Under the pieces are notes generated by a model that ran no database searches, was not told where the DNA came from, and saw only the letters and a program-made list of their open reading frames with translations. Position numbers and translations under genes: made by a program. Positions 1 through 7,350 of a DNA stretch of 11,482 nt are shown in pieces. Source of the stretch: MGBC102946 sp022793145 (lineage in GTDB: Bacteria; Bacillota_I; Bacilli_A; RF39; UBA660). The stretch spans positions 1 through 11,482 of the forward strand of contig CANEDJ010000042.1 of NCBI GenBank assembly GCA_947426265.1. Direction: 5' to 3'. Each line of letters opens with the position of its first letter. The first letter of the stretch is position 1.

Positions 1-6
1 ATTTCA

Positions 7-216
7 TTATTTTGTATAGTTAGAACCACCTAAATGTTGTTCACCCATTTGAACTAATCTTTTAGTGATTTCTCCACCTACAGAACCGTTAGCTCTACTA
101 GTGGCATCTGGACCCATAGTAACACCTAATTCGTTAGCAATTTCGTATTTCATTTGTTCGATTGCTTGTTTAGCTCCAGGTACTACTAATTTTTGAGTAT
201 TTGAACTATTTTTCAT
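7..216 (-). CDS. sspA-like: alpha/beta-type small acid-soluble spore protein (SASP)
   Basis: Made in the developing forespore, proteins of this family coat spore DNA, protect it from damage, and are degraded at germination as an amino-acid source. The 69-aa length is typical of the family. The C-terminal DNA-binding signature is present as GGEITKRLV (residues 48-56) followed by LGG (62-64). A germination-protease site is visible as KYEIANELGV (23-32), with cleavage expected between E25 and I26. I chose the ATG at 216 because a strong AGGAGGTGA lies just upstream; the longer upstream reading frame has no comparable signal. It lies downstream of thiI on the same strand with its own sigma-G-like promoter. 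Family assignment is firm; which ssp paralogue this is cannot be told from the sequence. Confidence 0.96.
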   Translation of the reverse strand: MKNSSNTQKLVVPGAKQAIEQMKYEIANELGVTMGPDATSRANGSVGGEITKRLVQMGEQHLGGSNYTK

Positions 217-230
217 GGCTTTCACCTCCT

Positions 231-251
231 GTACACTAATAGAATGTGTAC
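231..251. repeat. inverted repeat GTACAC-N9-GTGTAC over the SASP -10 region
   Basis: A perfect 6-bp inverted repeat with a 9-base spacer spans the candidate -10 element and the expected transcription start. It ends just before the Shine-Dalgarno sequence. It could be an operator, for example for a forespore regulator, or a short 5' UTR hairpin. The sequence alone does not decide between these. Confidence 0.5.
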
Positions 252-268
252 AAAAGATTTTTTCATAC
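240..268 (-). promoter_or_regulatory. candidate sigma-G (forespore) promoter of the SASP gene
   Basis: On the minus strand GTATG (264-268) matches the sigma-G -35 pattern GHATR. After exactly 17 bases, CATTCTA (240-246) matches the -10 pattern CATnnTA. The position, about 24 bases upstream of the start codon, and the product (an SASP, the classic sigma-G target) both fit. Inference from motifs only. Confidence 0.72.
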
Positions 269-292
269 ATAAAAATAAATGGTAATTTTTGG

Positions 293-1471
293 TTATAATA
301 AATCTTGATTTTTTTTATTTTCTAAATCTGTAATAACCTCTATATGATGAATACAATCATCAATTAAATTTTCATAGTCAAAACTTTTTTCATAGAGAAT
401 GGCTTTCTCTAATTCTGGATTAATTACAGGATGTTTCGGAAGAAAAATGGTACAACAATCTTCAAATGGTAAAATGCTAGTTTCGTAAGTTCCAATTTTT
501 TTTGAAATTTCAATAATTTCTAATTTGTCTAAGCAAGCGACTGGACGAATTACAGGCATATTCGTTACATGATTAATCACTACCATACTAGTTAAAGTTT
601 GACTGGCTACTTGACCAATACTTTCTCCATTCACAATAATTTTGCACTTTCGCATTTTCGCATATTTCTCAGCAATTCGATACATCATTCTTCTCATGAT
701 GGTTATAATATAGCTATCAGAAACATTTCTATAAATTTCTTCTTGAATTCTAGTAAAAGGAACAACATGAACCTTTATATTTCCAGAATACTCATTCATA
801 ATGGAAGCTAATTTTATCACTTTATTTTTTGCTTCTAAGCTAGTATGCGGAGGCGATTCAAAATATAGACACTCAATGTCAACTCCTCTTTTTAAAGCCA
901 TATAACCTGCAACTGGACTATCAATTCCACCACTTAACATGAGCAATCCTTTTCCTTGAATACCTACTGGATAACCACCACTTCCTTTGATTTCTTCTGT
1001 ATATAAATAAGTTCCTTCTCTTCTAATTTCAATGGTTAATAATAGATCTGGATTATGAACGTCTACCTTACAATCAATATTTTTTAAAATATGTCCCCCA
1101 ATTACATTATTGAATTCCATAGAAGGAATTGGAAAAGATTTATCTGCTCGTTTGGTTGCTACTTTAAATGTTTTAAATTCTTTTTGATTCAATAATTCTA
1201 AAGCCTTTGCTTTAATACTATCAACATTAGTTTCTGTAGGATAACAAATTACTATACTATGAATACCAAATATTTTAGTCAATTTATTTGTAACTTGCTC
1301 TAAATATAGTTCTTCCACTTCAATATACATTCGAACTCTATCTTTACTCATTTTAAAAGGAATTTCCTTTAATAATGATTCAATATTTTTAGCTAGCATA
1401 TTAATAAATACTTTTCGGTTGGCTTTTTTCGTTGTTAATTCTCCATATTTTATTAATATTAAATGTTTCAT
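293..1471 (-). CDS. thiI: tRNA uridine 4-sulfurtransferase ThiI
   Basis: ThiI adenylates U8 of tRNA and inserts sulfur to give 4-thiouridine; in many bacteria it also supplies sulfur for the thiamine thiazole. The 392-aa protein has the usual order: an N-terminal ferredoxin-like region (about 1-60), a THUMP RNA-binding domain (about 60-165), and a PP-loop ATP-pyrophosphatase domain with SGGIDS at 180-185. EDCCTIF with C339 and C340 lies near the C-terminus. The length matches Bacillus-type ThiI, which lacks the C-terminal rhodanese domain found in enterobacteria. Its ATG overlaps the stop of the upstream 160-aa gene (ATGA), so the two are probably translationally coupled; a GGAG lies 10 bases upstream. 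The cysteine desulfurase partner, commonly encoded next to thiI in Bacilli, is not seen here. Confidence 0.96.
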   Translation of the reverse strand: MKHLILIKYGELTTKKANRKVFINMLAKNIESLLKEIPFKMSKDRVRMYIEVEELYLEQVTNKLTKIFGIHSIVICYPTETNVDSIKAKALELLNQKEFKTFKVATKRADKSFPIPSMEFNNVIGGHILKNIDCKVDVHNPDLLLTIEIRREGTYLYTEEIKGSGGYPVGIQGKGLLMLSGGIDSPVAGYMALKRGVDIECLYFESPPHTSLEAKNKVIKLASIMNEYSGNIKVHVVPFTRIQEEIYRNVSDSYIITIMRRMMYRIAEKYAKMRKCKIIVNGESIGQVASQTLTSMVVINHVTNMPVIRPVACLDKLEIIEISKKIGTYETSILPFEDCCTIFLPKHPVINPELEKAILYEKSFDYENLIDDCIHHIEVITDLENKKNQDLL

Positions 1472-1950
1472 TTCATAATGTCTCCTTTCTTTTGGACTAT
1501 TCCTAGTTTGTTATAATACATTTCTAATACCTCGATTGGTGGCTTTTTTTCAGTTGGCGAAAGCTCTTTTCCATCTAATATTCCCTCTACTATTTTTGTA
1601 TCATAAGCAATCGTTAAAAAGTAAGTTGACATACTTTTTAATAACTCTTCTAAACTTTTTCGTTGTTCTTCGGTTAAAACAACAGGCATCATAAGATATG
1701 CACTTTTTCCATATTTTTCTTCTTGCTTGGTTGTATTAAAAATGACAATATTTCCATAGAGTGTTAAAAAGTAGGCTATGGTATCTGCTGTATGCCTAGC
1801 ATTTAATTTTTTCAAAGTTTCATTATTCGGATATTTTTCTTTAATATAATCAAGCAAACAAATTGCGTGAAATAATCTCTCATCGTTTCGGTCTCCACGC
1901 CTTTTTATCTTTCCGTCTACAGGAATGACTGCTAATTTATGCTGTTCCAT
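1468..1950 (-). CDS. conserved-looking hypothetical protein in the thiI operon
   Basis: I do not recognise this 160-aa protein. It has no signal peptide, transmembrane segment, Trp, or obvious metal or nucleotide motif. It looks soluble and mixed alpha/beta: a basic N-terminal stretch (DGKIKRRGDRNDERL, about residues 13-27), then ARHTADTIAYFLTLYGNIVIF (about 51-71), a helix-rich middle (about 92-115), and a Lys/Pro-rich tail. It has a good GGAG ribosome site just upstream of ATG 1950. It sits between the methyltransferase gene (14-base gap) and thiI (4-base overlap), so all three are probably one transcript. This suggests, without proving, a role connected to RNA modification or sulfur transfer. 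It is the only intact gene here ending in TGA; a TAA follows two codons later. Confidence 0.85.
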   Translation of the reverse strand: MEQHKLAVIPVDGKIKRRGDRNDERLFHAICLLDYIKEKYPNNETLKKLNARHTADTIAYFLTLYGNIVIFNTTKQEEKYGKSAYLMMPVVLTEEQRKSLEELLKSMSTYFLTIAYDTKIVEGILDGKELSPTEKKPPIEVLEMYYNKLGIVQKKGDIMK

Positions 1951-1964
1951 TTTATTCTCCTTTC

Positions 1965-3305
1965 TTAGTTCTGATACCGTAACCCTTTCGGATAATGATT
2001 TTTAAGTTTACCATCTTTTGATTTAAATAACCCTAATGGATATCCATCAACAAGAATTACTCCATATCCATTTTTTACATCAGCCTCTATCTCTTCTCCT
2101 CTTAAATAAGAGGGAATTCTTTTATCTCCTAATTTTAAATTGCAACAATTCAAAAAATCATCTCCATAAGCTTTTACAAATTGATGATGAGGAATAAATC
2201 TCTCTTTTTCTATCTCTCCCATTTTTACAAAACAAGACAATAAAGACATCTTTGGAACTTCTAATCTGTTAGGAAGAACCACAATATTATTCTGATATTT
2301 TTTCATTATATAATCATGTTTCTTCATGTTATTTTTTAAAAATTCTTCTACAATTTTTCTGTCTGATTGATTTAATTCTTGTAAATGATTACAAATATCC
2401 TTTTTTGGACTCTCTTCTTTTTTTTCTAATACAATCATAAATTGTCCTTCCCCATAAAGATAGGGATAACATCTTTTTGCTTTATTCGTTAAATAGTTTG
2501 AATCCACTTGAATACCAGGTAAAGTAATTTTATCATATATAGAAGAAATATCCACAATTTCAAAAAAATGATTTTTTAAGAACTCTATAATTTGACATTC
2601 ATTTTCTAATAAATTAAATGTACACGTAGAGTAAATCAAATATCCTCCTTTTTTTAACATAGAAGCACTATCTTCTAATAAGCGTTTTCCAATGATACAC
2701 ATTTCCTCTATTTTTTCTTTTGACCATTCTTTTCTTGCAACCTCATCTTTTCGAAACATTCCTTCTCCAGAACATGGGGCATCAATTAATATGACATCAA
2801 AATATTCCTGATAAATTTCTTTTAAAGCATTTGAACTCATAGAAGAAATACAAACATTTTTTAATCCCAAACGTTCTACATTACTGAGTAATTTTTTTGC
2901 TCTATTATAATTGATTTCATTCGCTAATACTAAACCATCTGGTACTCTATTTGATAAAGATAATGTTTTCCCTCCAGGTGCTGCACACAAATCTAAAATT
3001 TTAAAATCTGGTTTTATAGGAGCTAACAAAGGTGGTAACATCGCAGAAGGCTCCTGTATATAAAATAATCCTGCATGATGATATGGATGATTTCCTAATT
3101 TTTCTTCTTTAACATAATAACTTGCCTCTAATGGCACTATTTTTTCTAATTCAAAAGGGGACATACGTTCAAACAAAAATGGTTTTATTTTATCTTTCTG
3201 TAATCGAATAGACTTTTTTGGTTTCTCTAAATAACTATATATTAATTTTTCATAGTCTTCTTTTTTTAAAATTTTTTCCATTTCTTCTAAAAACTGTTCT
3301 GGCAT
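1965..3305 (-). CDS. rsmF-like: RsmF/YebU-type 16S rRNA (cytosine-C5) methyltransferase
   Basis: This family uses S-adenosylmethionine to methylate C5 of a cytosine in rRNA (NOL1/NOP2/Sun family). In the 446-aa form I see the SAM-binding motif LDLCAAPGGKT (104-114), motif IV DAPCSGEGMF (175-184, Cys178) and motif VI YSTCTF (225-230, catalytic Cys228), so both active-site cysteines are present. The C-terminal part ends in the PUA-like RsmF signature, with IPSYLRGEEI, VDGYPLGLFK and KNHYPKGLR in order, which favours RsmF over RsmB. The reading frame is open 40 codons further upstream, but ATG 3305 is preceded by GAGGAGT and begins the family-like N-terminus. The upstream extension would also run through the divergent promoter. 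It is the first gene of the operon with the 160-aa gene and thiI. The exact rRNA target is inferred. Confidence 0.92.
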   Translation of the reverse strand: MPEQFLEEMEKILKKEDYEKLIYSYLEKPKKSIRLQKDKIKPFLFERMSPFELEKIVPLEASYYVKEEKLGNHPYHHAGLFYIQEPSAMLPPLLAPIKPDFKILDLCAAPGGKTLSLSNRVPDGLVLANEINYNRAKKLLSNVERLGLKNVCISSMSSNALKEIYQEYFDVILIDAPCSGEGMFRKDEVARKEWSKEKIEEMCIIGKRLLEDSASMLKKGGYLIYSTCTFNLLENECQIIEFLKNHFFEIVDISSIYDKITLPGIQVDSNYLTNKAKRCYPYLYGEGQFMIVLEKKEESPKKDICNHLQELNQSDRKIVEEFLKNNMKKHDYIMKKYQNNIVVLPNRLEVPKMSLLSCFVKMGEIEKERFIPHHQFVKAYGDDFLNCCNLKLGDKRIPSYLRGEEIEADVKNGYGVILVDGYPLGLFKSKDGKLKNHYPKGLRYQN

Positions 3306-3330
3306 AATGACTCCTCTTTTTCTACAACCA

Positions 3331-3339
3331 ATTATATCA
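3331..3339 (-). promoter_or_regulatory. extended -10 promoter of the rsmF-like/160-aa/thiI operon
   Basis: On the minus strand TGATATAAT gives a perfect -10 hexamer (3331-3336) with the TGn extension. The region 17 bases upstream (3354-3359, AAGCAT) is a poor -35 match, as is usual for extended -10 promoters. The start codon is 26 bases downstream of the -10. Confidence 0.6.
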
Positions 3340-3357
3340 TAAATCCTTATGAAATGC

Positions 3358-3386
3358 TTGTAAAAATTAAAACATTCCTTTATAAT
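3358..3386 (+). promoter_or_regulatory. sigma-A promoter of the HD-domain gene
   Basis: TTGTAA (3358-3363), a 17-base spacer, and TATAAT (3381-3386). The expected start of transcription, near 3393, leaves only about a dozen bases before the ATG, just enough for the AGGTGA ribosome site at 3395-3400. It is divergent from the rsmF-like promoter, and the two control regions touch. Confidence 0.72.
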
Positions 3387-3404
3387 AAACAAACAGGTGA
3401 TAAT

Positions 3405-5318
3405 ATGAATAAGTATACATTTCATAATTTAAATCCTTATAAAAATACAATCTATAAAGATTTCTATGATAGGTTGTTTCATGATTTAGGAACTTATTAT
3501 ACTATGTTAGGATTTCCAGAAAATTGTGGAACTATTTGCAATAAGGCTATTTATATGCCTTGGAATTTCATTGATTTATTAGGAACACGTGCTATGAAGG
3601 CCTCTTTTGGAAAAATTCAAACTGCACATTCTTACAAACAAAACGATAGAATGGAAGATTCTAGATATGAGCACATGTGTTTTGCATATATGTTAGGCAT
3701 TGACTTATTATTGATACTAGAAAAAAATGGATATCAGATTGACGCTAAAACAAAGGTAGCATTCCTTTTAAAACTTTTACTCCATGATAATGGACATGGA
3801 CCATTCTCTCATCCCTTTGAAGAAATGGTTGACGGGTATAAAGGCATGCACGAAGATATTGGCGATCGAAATTTACAGGAAGATCAAGAATTGCAAGGTT
3901 ATTTAGAAAGTATATATCCTGGATTAACTAATTACATCATTCATTTTAAAGAACAAGAACCTTATGGGTTACATGAACTTGTAGAAGGAATTTTTGATTT
4001 AGATAGAGCTGCTTTTTTAATTATAGATTCTTTTTTGTCCAATGAAAAACTTTTTCCAGAAAATTCTTGGCAAAATGTTCAAAAATTAATTCAAGATATT
4101 TATAGTATTTTTGAAAATATTATGTTAGTAAATGGAAAAGTCTTCTATCATCCCAATTGTTTTTATGAAATGGAACGATTTATAGGAAAAAGAGCCTATA
4201 ATTATATTCATTTATATAATGAACCTGGAAGACTTTTAGATGATATGCTATTGCATGAATATGGGGTACAATTACTAAAACAAAAAAGCATTCCAAATAC
4301 TTTTACCACTCTTTTAAAGTCTGTTATAGATTTTAAACAATTTTTAAAAGAAATGAAAGAAAAACAAGCTGCGATTAATTTAGACGATTATTTTCAATAT
4401 ATAGACCAAGATATACATAGAATTGTTCATTTGTCAGAATTATTCGAAAACGAAGATTTAAGGTTCTGCGCAAGAGGTTTTTTAGCTTCAAATGCTAGAA
4501 TGATGCAACCTTTTATATTAGAAGAAACAAATTCTAAGAAATATGAAGAAGAAACTACTAAAGATAGAAGTTTGATGCATGCAAAAGTTAAAATTAATAT
4601 TTATAAAAGTACACCAGAAGAACACATTATCTTTATAAATCCTGATACTGGAGAACAAATTGATTTTAAAGATATGCAAGAACGCACTTTAGATATCACT
4701 CCAATCCAAAAGTTCTATTTTTTTCATAGAAAAAAAGCAGAAAAGCCACTTGCAAATGAAACATTATTAAAAGAAATTTTCATAGATTATTTTTATATGC
4801 ATTCAGAAAATGCTTTATTAAATTGTAGTATTGGAGAAGCTCATGAAAAAGATTCTATTAACAAACAGAAATTTAAAATACTTATTCCACTCTTAGAACA
4901 TCTTTCAAAAGGGAAGCCTATAGAAGAATATGCCAAGCAACACCATATGTCTTTCAAACAACTTTACATCATTTTATCCTTTTACACATATGATACTAAA
5001 TGGGCTGATTTTGCAACTTTCATGACCCTTCCTAGTGAGGAACTCAATATTTGTTTTAAAGAGATTTCTTTTGATAATTCTAATTTAATGGAAAAATTTT
5101 TAACAAAAATAAGAGAACTATTAGAAATCAATGTTCCAAATACAGATACTCCAACTTATTGTCCTAACATGCTTTTTGAAAGACTTTGTATTTCTAAAAG
5201 CAACATTGTATTCCTTGATTTAGCACTCTTAAATTCTATTGAAATTTCAGAACTGACTAGAAAAAAGATTTTAGAACTATGTAAACAAAAAGTCGGTTAC
5301 CAAAAAAGAAAAGATTAA
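3405..5318 (+). CDS. HD-domain metal-dependent phosphohydrolase, long form
   Basis: The N-terminal third carries the full HD metal-site set: H90 (SRYEH), H127-D128 in LLHDNGHGPFSH (125-136), and D200 in FDLDRAAF (197-204). The last stretch lines up position for position with the IDVDKWDYF segment of SAMHD1-type dNTP/nucleotide phosphohydrolases. This points to a cytoplasmic nucleotide or phosphoester hydrolase, but the substrate cannot be read from the sequence. At 637 aa it is much longer than the roughly 430-aa YwfO-like proteins. About 300 C-terminal residues beyond the HD core are rich in Lys/Glu/Ile and match no domain I recognise. ATG 3405 is chosen over the upstream in-frame ATG 3354 because AGGTGA precedes it and the promoter would start RNA after 3354. 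It is monocistronic and ends in a bidirectional terminator shared with ezrA. Confidence 0.88.
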   Translation: MNKYTFHNLNPYKNTIYKDFYDRLFHDLGTYYTMLGFPENCGTICNKAIYMPWNFIDLLGTRAMKASFGKIQTAHSYKQNDRMEDSRYEHMCFAYMLGIDLLLILEKNGYQIDAKTKVAFLLKLLLHDNGHGPFSHPFEEMVDGYKGMHEDIGDRNLQEDQELQGYLESIYPGLTNYIIHFKEQEPYGLHELVEGIFDLDRAAFLIIDSFLSNEKLFPENSWQNVQKLIQDIYSIFENIMLVNGKVFYHPNCFYEMERFIGKRAYNYIHLYNEPGRLLDDMLLHEYGVQLLKQKSIPNTFTTLLKSVIDFKQFLKEMKEKQAAINLDDYFQYIDQDIHRIVHLSELFENEDLRFCARGFLASNARMMQPFILEETNSKKYEEETTKDRSLMHAKVKINIYKSTPEEHIIFINPDTGEQIDFKDMQERTLDITPIQKFYFFHRKKAEKPLANETLLKEIFIDYFYMHSENALLNCSIGEAHEKDSINKQKFKILIPLLEHLSKGKPIEEYAKQHHMSFKQLYIILSFYTYDTKWADFATFMTLPSEELNICFKEISFDNSNLMEKFLTKIRELLEINVPNTDTPTYCPNMLFERLCISKSNIVFLDLALLNSIEISELTRKKILELCKQKVGYQKRKD

Positions 5319-5348
5319 AAAGACTGTTTTCTTCAAACAGTCCTTTTT
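5317..5348. terminator. bidirectional intrinsic terminator between the HD gene and ezrA
   Basis: The 8-bp stem GACTGTTT (5322-5329) / AAACAGTC (5335-5342) has a 5-base loop, with A-rich sequence on one side and CTTTTTA on the other. It therefore works for both convergent genes. It overlaps the last base pairs of the HD gene stop and reaches the ezrA stop codon. Confidence 0.88.
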
Positions 5349-7065
5349 AGTTTTCTTCTCCATAAAAACCTAATAGTTTATCATAAATCCCAGGCTCTAT
5401 CCTATTCAAACTATTAATAGAAAGCTCTAGTGATTTTTGATAATCGCCTTTATAAAATAATACTTCAGCATAATTTAATTGTTTATCTAAATCTTCTATA
5501 CTAGAACGGTATCTATTTCCATATACAATGGCCATTTCAGCAAACATTGCAGTTTTCATCATATCTTTTGTTCTAGAAAATAGTTTTAATACTAAATCAC
5601 GAGCAGTATCTACTCTTGTATTCAGCACTTCTATTGTAATTGGCTTTTTATCTAATTCTTTCATAATCTCTTTAATCGCTGCTTGTGCCTCATTTAATTC
5701 CACAATATAATTCTTTGGAATAATTGGAAGATTATAATCTTTAACTTTATTTTTGGATTGCTTTAAAATTTGTTTAACTTCATCTAACTGTTGTCTTGCT
5801 CTTACCTCATCATCATGCATACTTCCAAGAGTATCTAATGTGTTATCCAAACGTTCTTCCAAATTCGCTAACCGAACAACCAATGCTTCTATCTCTTTAA
5901 TTAATTTTGAATAAGGAAATGTATTATTTCTTGTATGTTCAATCAATACAACATAATCTTCATTCAAAGTACTCAAATCATCATGAATATGATTTAATTC
6001 TTCTACGTCTTCTTTTGACAAATTATATATTTTTTTTACATGATCCATTCCTGAAACAATCTCCAAAACAAGTTCATTCATATGTTCTAATTTGCCTTTA
6101 AAAGAACGATTTGCTTCTTCATAGCTATGACGTTCCATTTTTTCTTTTTCAAAATCATTAAACACTGATTCAAAATAATCTAATAATACTTTAAGTTCAA
6201 ACAAACTATCTTCTAAGTTTAAAACTTTTCCTCGATCTAAAATATCATTAATTTTCTTTACTGCTTCTTCTATATTGTATTCAATGTTTAAATAATCTAA
6301 TGGATATCCCTCTTTTATCATTTCATCATAAGTAGTTTCTATTTCTTTGATTTTTTTTGGCAAAATAGAGTCTGTAAGTAACACAATCGCTGGTACCTCT
6401 TCTATTACTACTGCCATATGTTTCAACATTTCATCAATTGCATTCATAATTGAAGTAATTTCCCCATAATCATTATTATCCATAGCAACTTCAAATGCTT
6501 CAAATCGTTTTGCGATATTTTCAAATTGTAATCTTACATATTCACTAAGAGTTCCATATTCATTTGCAGATTCTTGATATTTTTGAAATAGTTCACGATA
6601 AGTAGCTTTTAGCTTTGTAACAATATTTCGATTTTTTTCTTCACTATTTGTAAGTTCTCTAATTTCTTTTAATAATCCTTCCGAATTCGTTCTAACTTTA
6701 TACAGTTCCATCTCCAATTTAGCAATTTTATAAAGTGTACTTTTGTAATCCATTTGTGATAATGAATAATCTGCTTCTAACATCAAATCGGTAATTTTAG
6801 GAATCTGTACATCTTTAATACTTTCCAATCGATCTTTCCAATCTTCATAAAGTATTCCTAATTTTCCACCTTTCATAAAAGTCCCTACTTTTTCTAGTTC
6901 TGGACTAATTGGTGTACTACTAAGTGTATTTTTTTCTATTTCTAATTTTTCTAATAATTTTTTCATTTTTTTATTTTTACGAGCTTGAATTATATTTAAA
7001 ACTGATACAACTAGTACCATTGCAACAAGAAAAAATGTCACGAAAAGCAAAGTCACATTATCCAT
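5347..7065 (-). CDS. ezrA: septation ring formation regulator EzrA
   Basis: EzrA is a membrane-anchored division protein that binds FtsZ, restrains extra Z-rings, and takes part in divisome and cell-wall synthesis switching. The 572-aa product matches the family length (about 560-570). It has a single N-terminal transmembrane helix (about residues 4-26) with the positively charged RKNKKMKK next to it, facing the cytoplasm. Long spectrin-like coiled coils follow to the end. The conserved C-terminal patch is recognisable as YGNRYRS (515-521), followed by AEVLFYKGDYQKSLE and NRIEPGIYDKLL. Start ATG 7065 has AGAGGTGAT upstream. Divergence from rpsD matches the arrangement in Bacillus. Confidence 0.95.
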   Translation of the reverse strand: MDNVTLLFVTFFLVAMVLVVSVLNIIQARKNKKMKKLLEKLEIEKNTLSSTPISPELEKVGTFMKGGKLGILYEDWKDRLESIKDVQIPKITDLMLEADYSLSQMDYKSTLYKIAKLEMELYKVRTNSEGLLKEIRELTNSEEKNRNIVTKLKATYRELFQKYQESANEYGTLSEYVRLQFENIAKRFEAFEVAMDNNDYGEITSIMNAIDEMLKHMAVVIEEVPAIVLLTDSILPKKIKEIETTYDEMIKEGYPLDYLNIEYNIEEAVKKINDILDRGKVLNLEDSLFELKVLLDYFESVFNDFEKEKMERHSYEEANRSFKGKLEHMNELVLEIVSGMDHVKKIYNLSKEDVEELNHIHDDLSTLNEDYVVLIEHTRNNTFPYSKLIKEIEALVVRLANLEERLDNTLDTLGSMHDDEVRARQQLDEVKQILKQSKNKVKDYNLPIIPKNYIVELNEAQAAIKEIMKELDKKPITIEVLNTRVDTARDLVLKLFSRTKDMMKTAMFAEMAIVYGNRYRSSIEDLDKQLNYAEVLFYKGDYQKSLELSINSLNRIEPGIYDKLLGFYGEEN

Positions 7066-7125
7066 AGTATCACCTCTAATATCCCATTATTATAATAATA
7101 TCACATATTTGCAAATTTTTGACAA
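7066..7125 (-). promoter_or_regulatory. ezrA upstream region with probable promoter
   Basis: On the minus strand there is a TTGTCA (7120-7125), a TATTAT (7095-7100, 19-base spacing) and a TATAAT (7089-7094, no well-placed -35). The promoter is probably in this A/T tract, but I cannot fix which pair is used. AGAGGTGAT just before the ATG is the ribosome site. Confidence 0.4.
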
Positions 7126-7163
7126 TTTTTTTACTATTTTCATGATTAAATTTAGTTTTGGTA

Positions 7164-7192
7164 TTGACTGCCAAAGAAAAACATAATATAAT
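7164..7192 (+). promoter_or_regulatory. strong sigma-A promoter of rpsD
   Basis: TTGACT (7164-7169), exactly 17 bases, then TATAAT (7187-7192). This is the best promoter match in the window and suits a ribosomal protein gene. The start is expected near 7199, giving a leader of about 150 nt. Confidence 0.87.
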
Positions 7193-7198
7193 TGTAAC

Positions 7199-7350
7199 TG
7201 CGTATGCATCTAGCAGCGCTATTTTGAAAATTATAAAGTGAGTATTCCCTTTAGGGGTTATCGGTAACTTTTGCTGCAAAGCGAAGATATTAGTTTATTC
7301 ACCCTATAATTTGGCAAAGTAGCCTTCTAGAAAAGAAGGGAGAGATTATT
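7199..7350 (+). promoter_or_regulatory. candidate S4-binding autoregulatory mRNA leader
   Basis: The rpsD leader is long and can fold in several ways that I can pair by hand. 7231-7244 pairs with 7296-7309 (12 of 14 positions, counting one G-U). CCC (7247-7249) pairs with GGG (7254-7256). GCAGC (7213-7217) can pair with GCTGC (7273-7277) across the long helix, as a pseudoknot would. CCTTCT (7323-7328) pairs with AGAAGG (7334-7339) and covers part of the AAGGGAG Shine-Dalgarno sequence (7336-7342). In Bacillus, rpsD is known to be repressed by its own product through its leader. That this is the same element is inferred from position and structure. Confidence 0.68.

Noticed and set aside
599..811. 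70-aa plus-strand open frame inside thiI
   Set aside because: Antisense shadow of a clearly conserved gene; the same applies to 5528-5710 and 5907-6101 in ezrA, 9075-9281 in the kinase gene and 10796-11023 in the transposase.
1468..1470. TGA as Trp throughout the genome
   Set aside because: All Trp codons I found in the genes of the window are TGG and every housekeeping gene is full length under the standard code, so only the IS TGA is odd.
7076..7279. 67-aa minus-strand open frame between ezrA and rpsD
   Set aside because: It runs through the rpsD promoter and leader, has no ribosome site and no family features.
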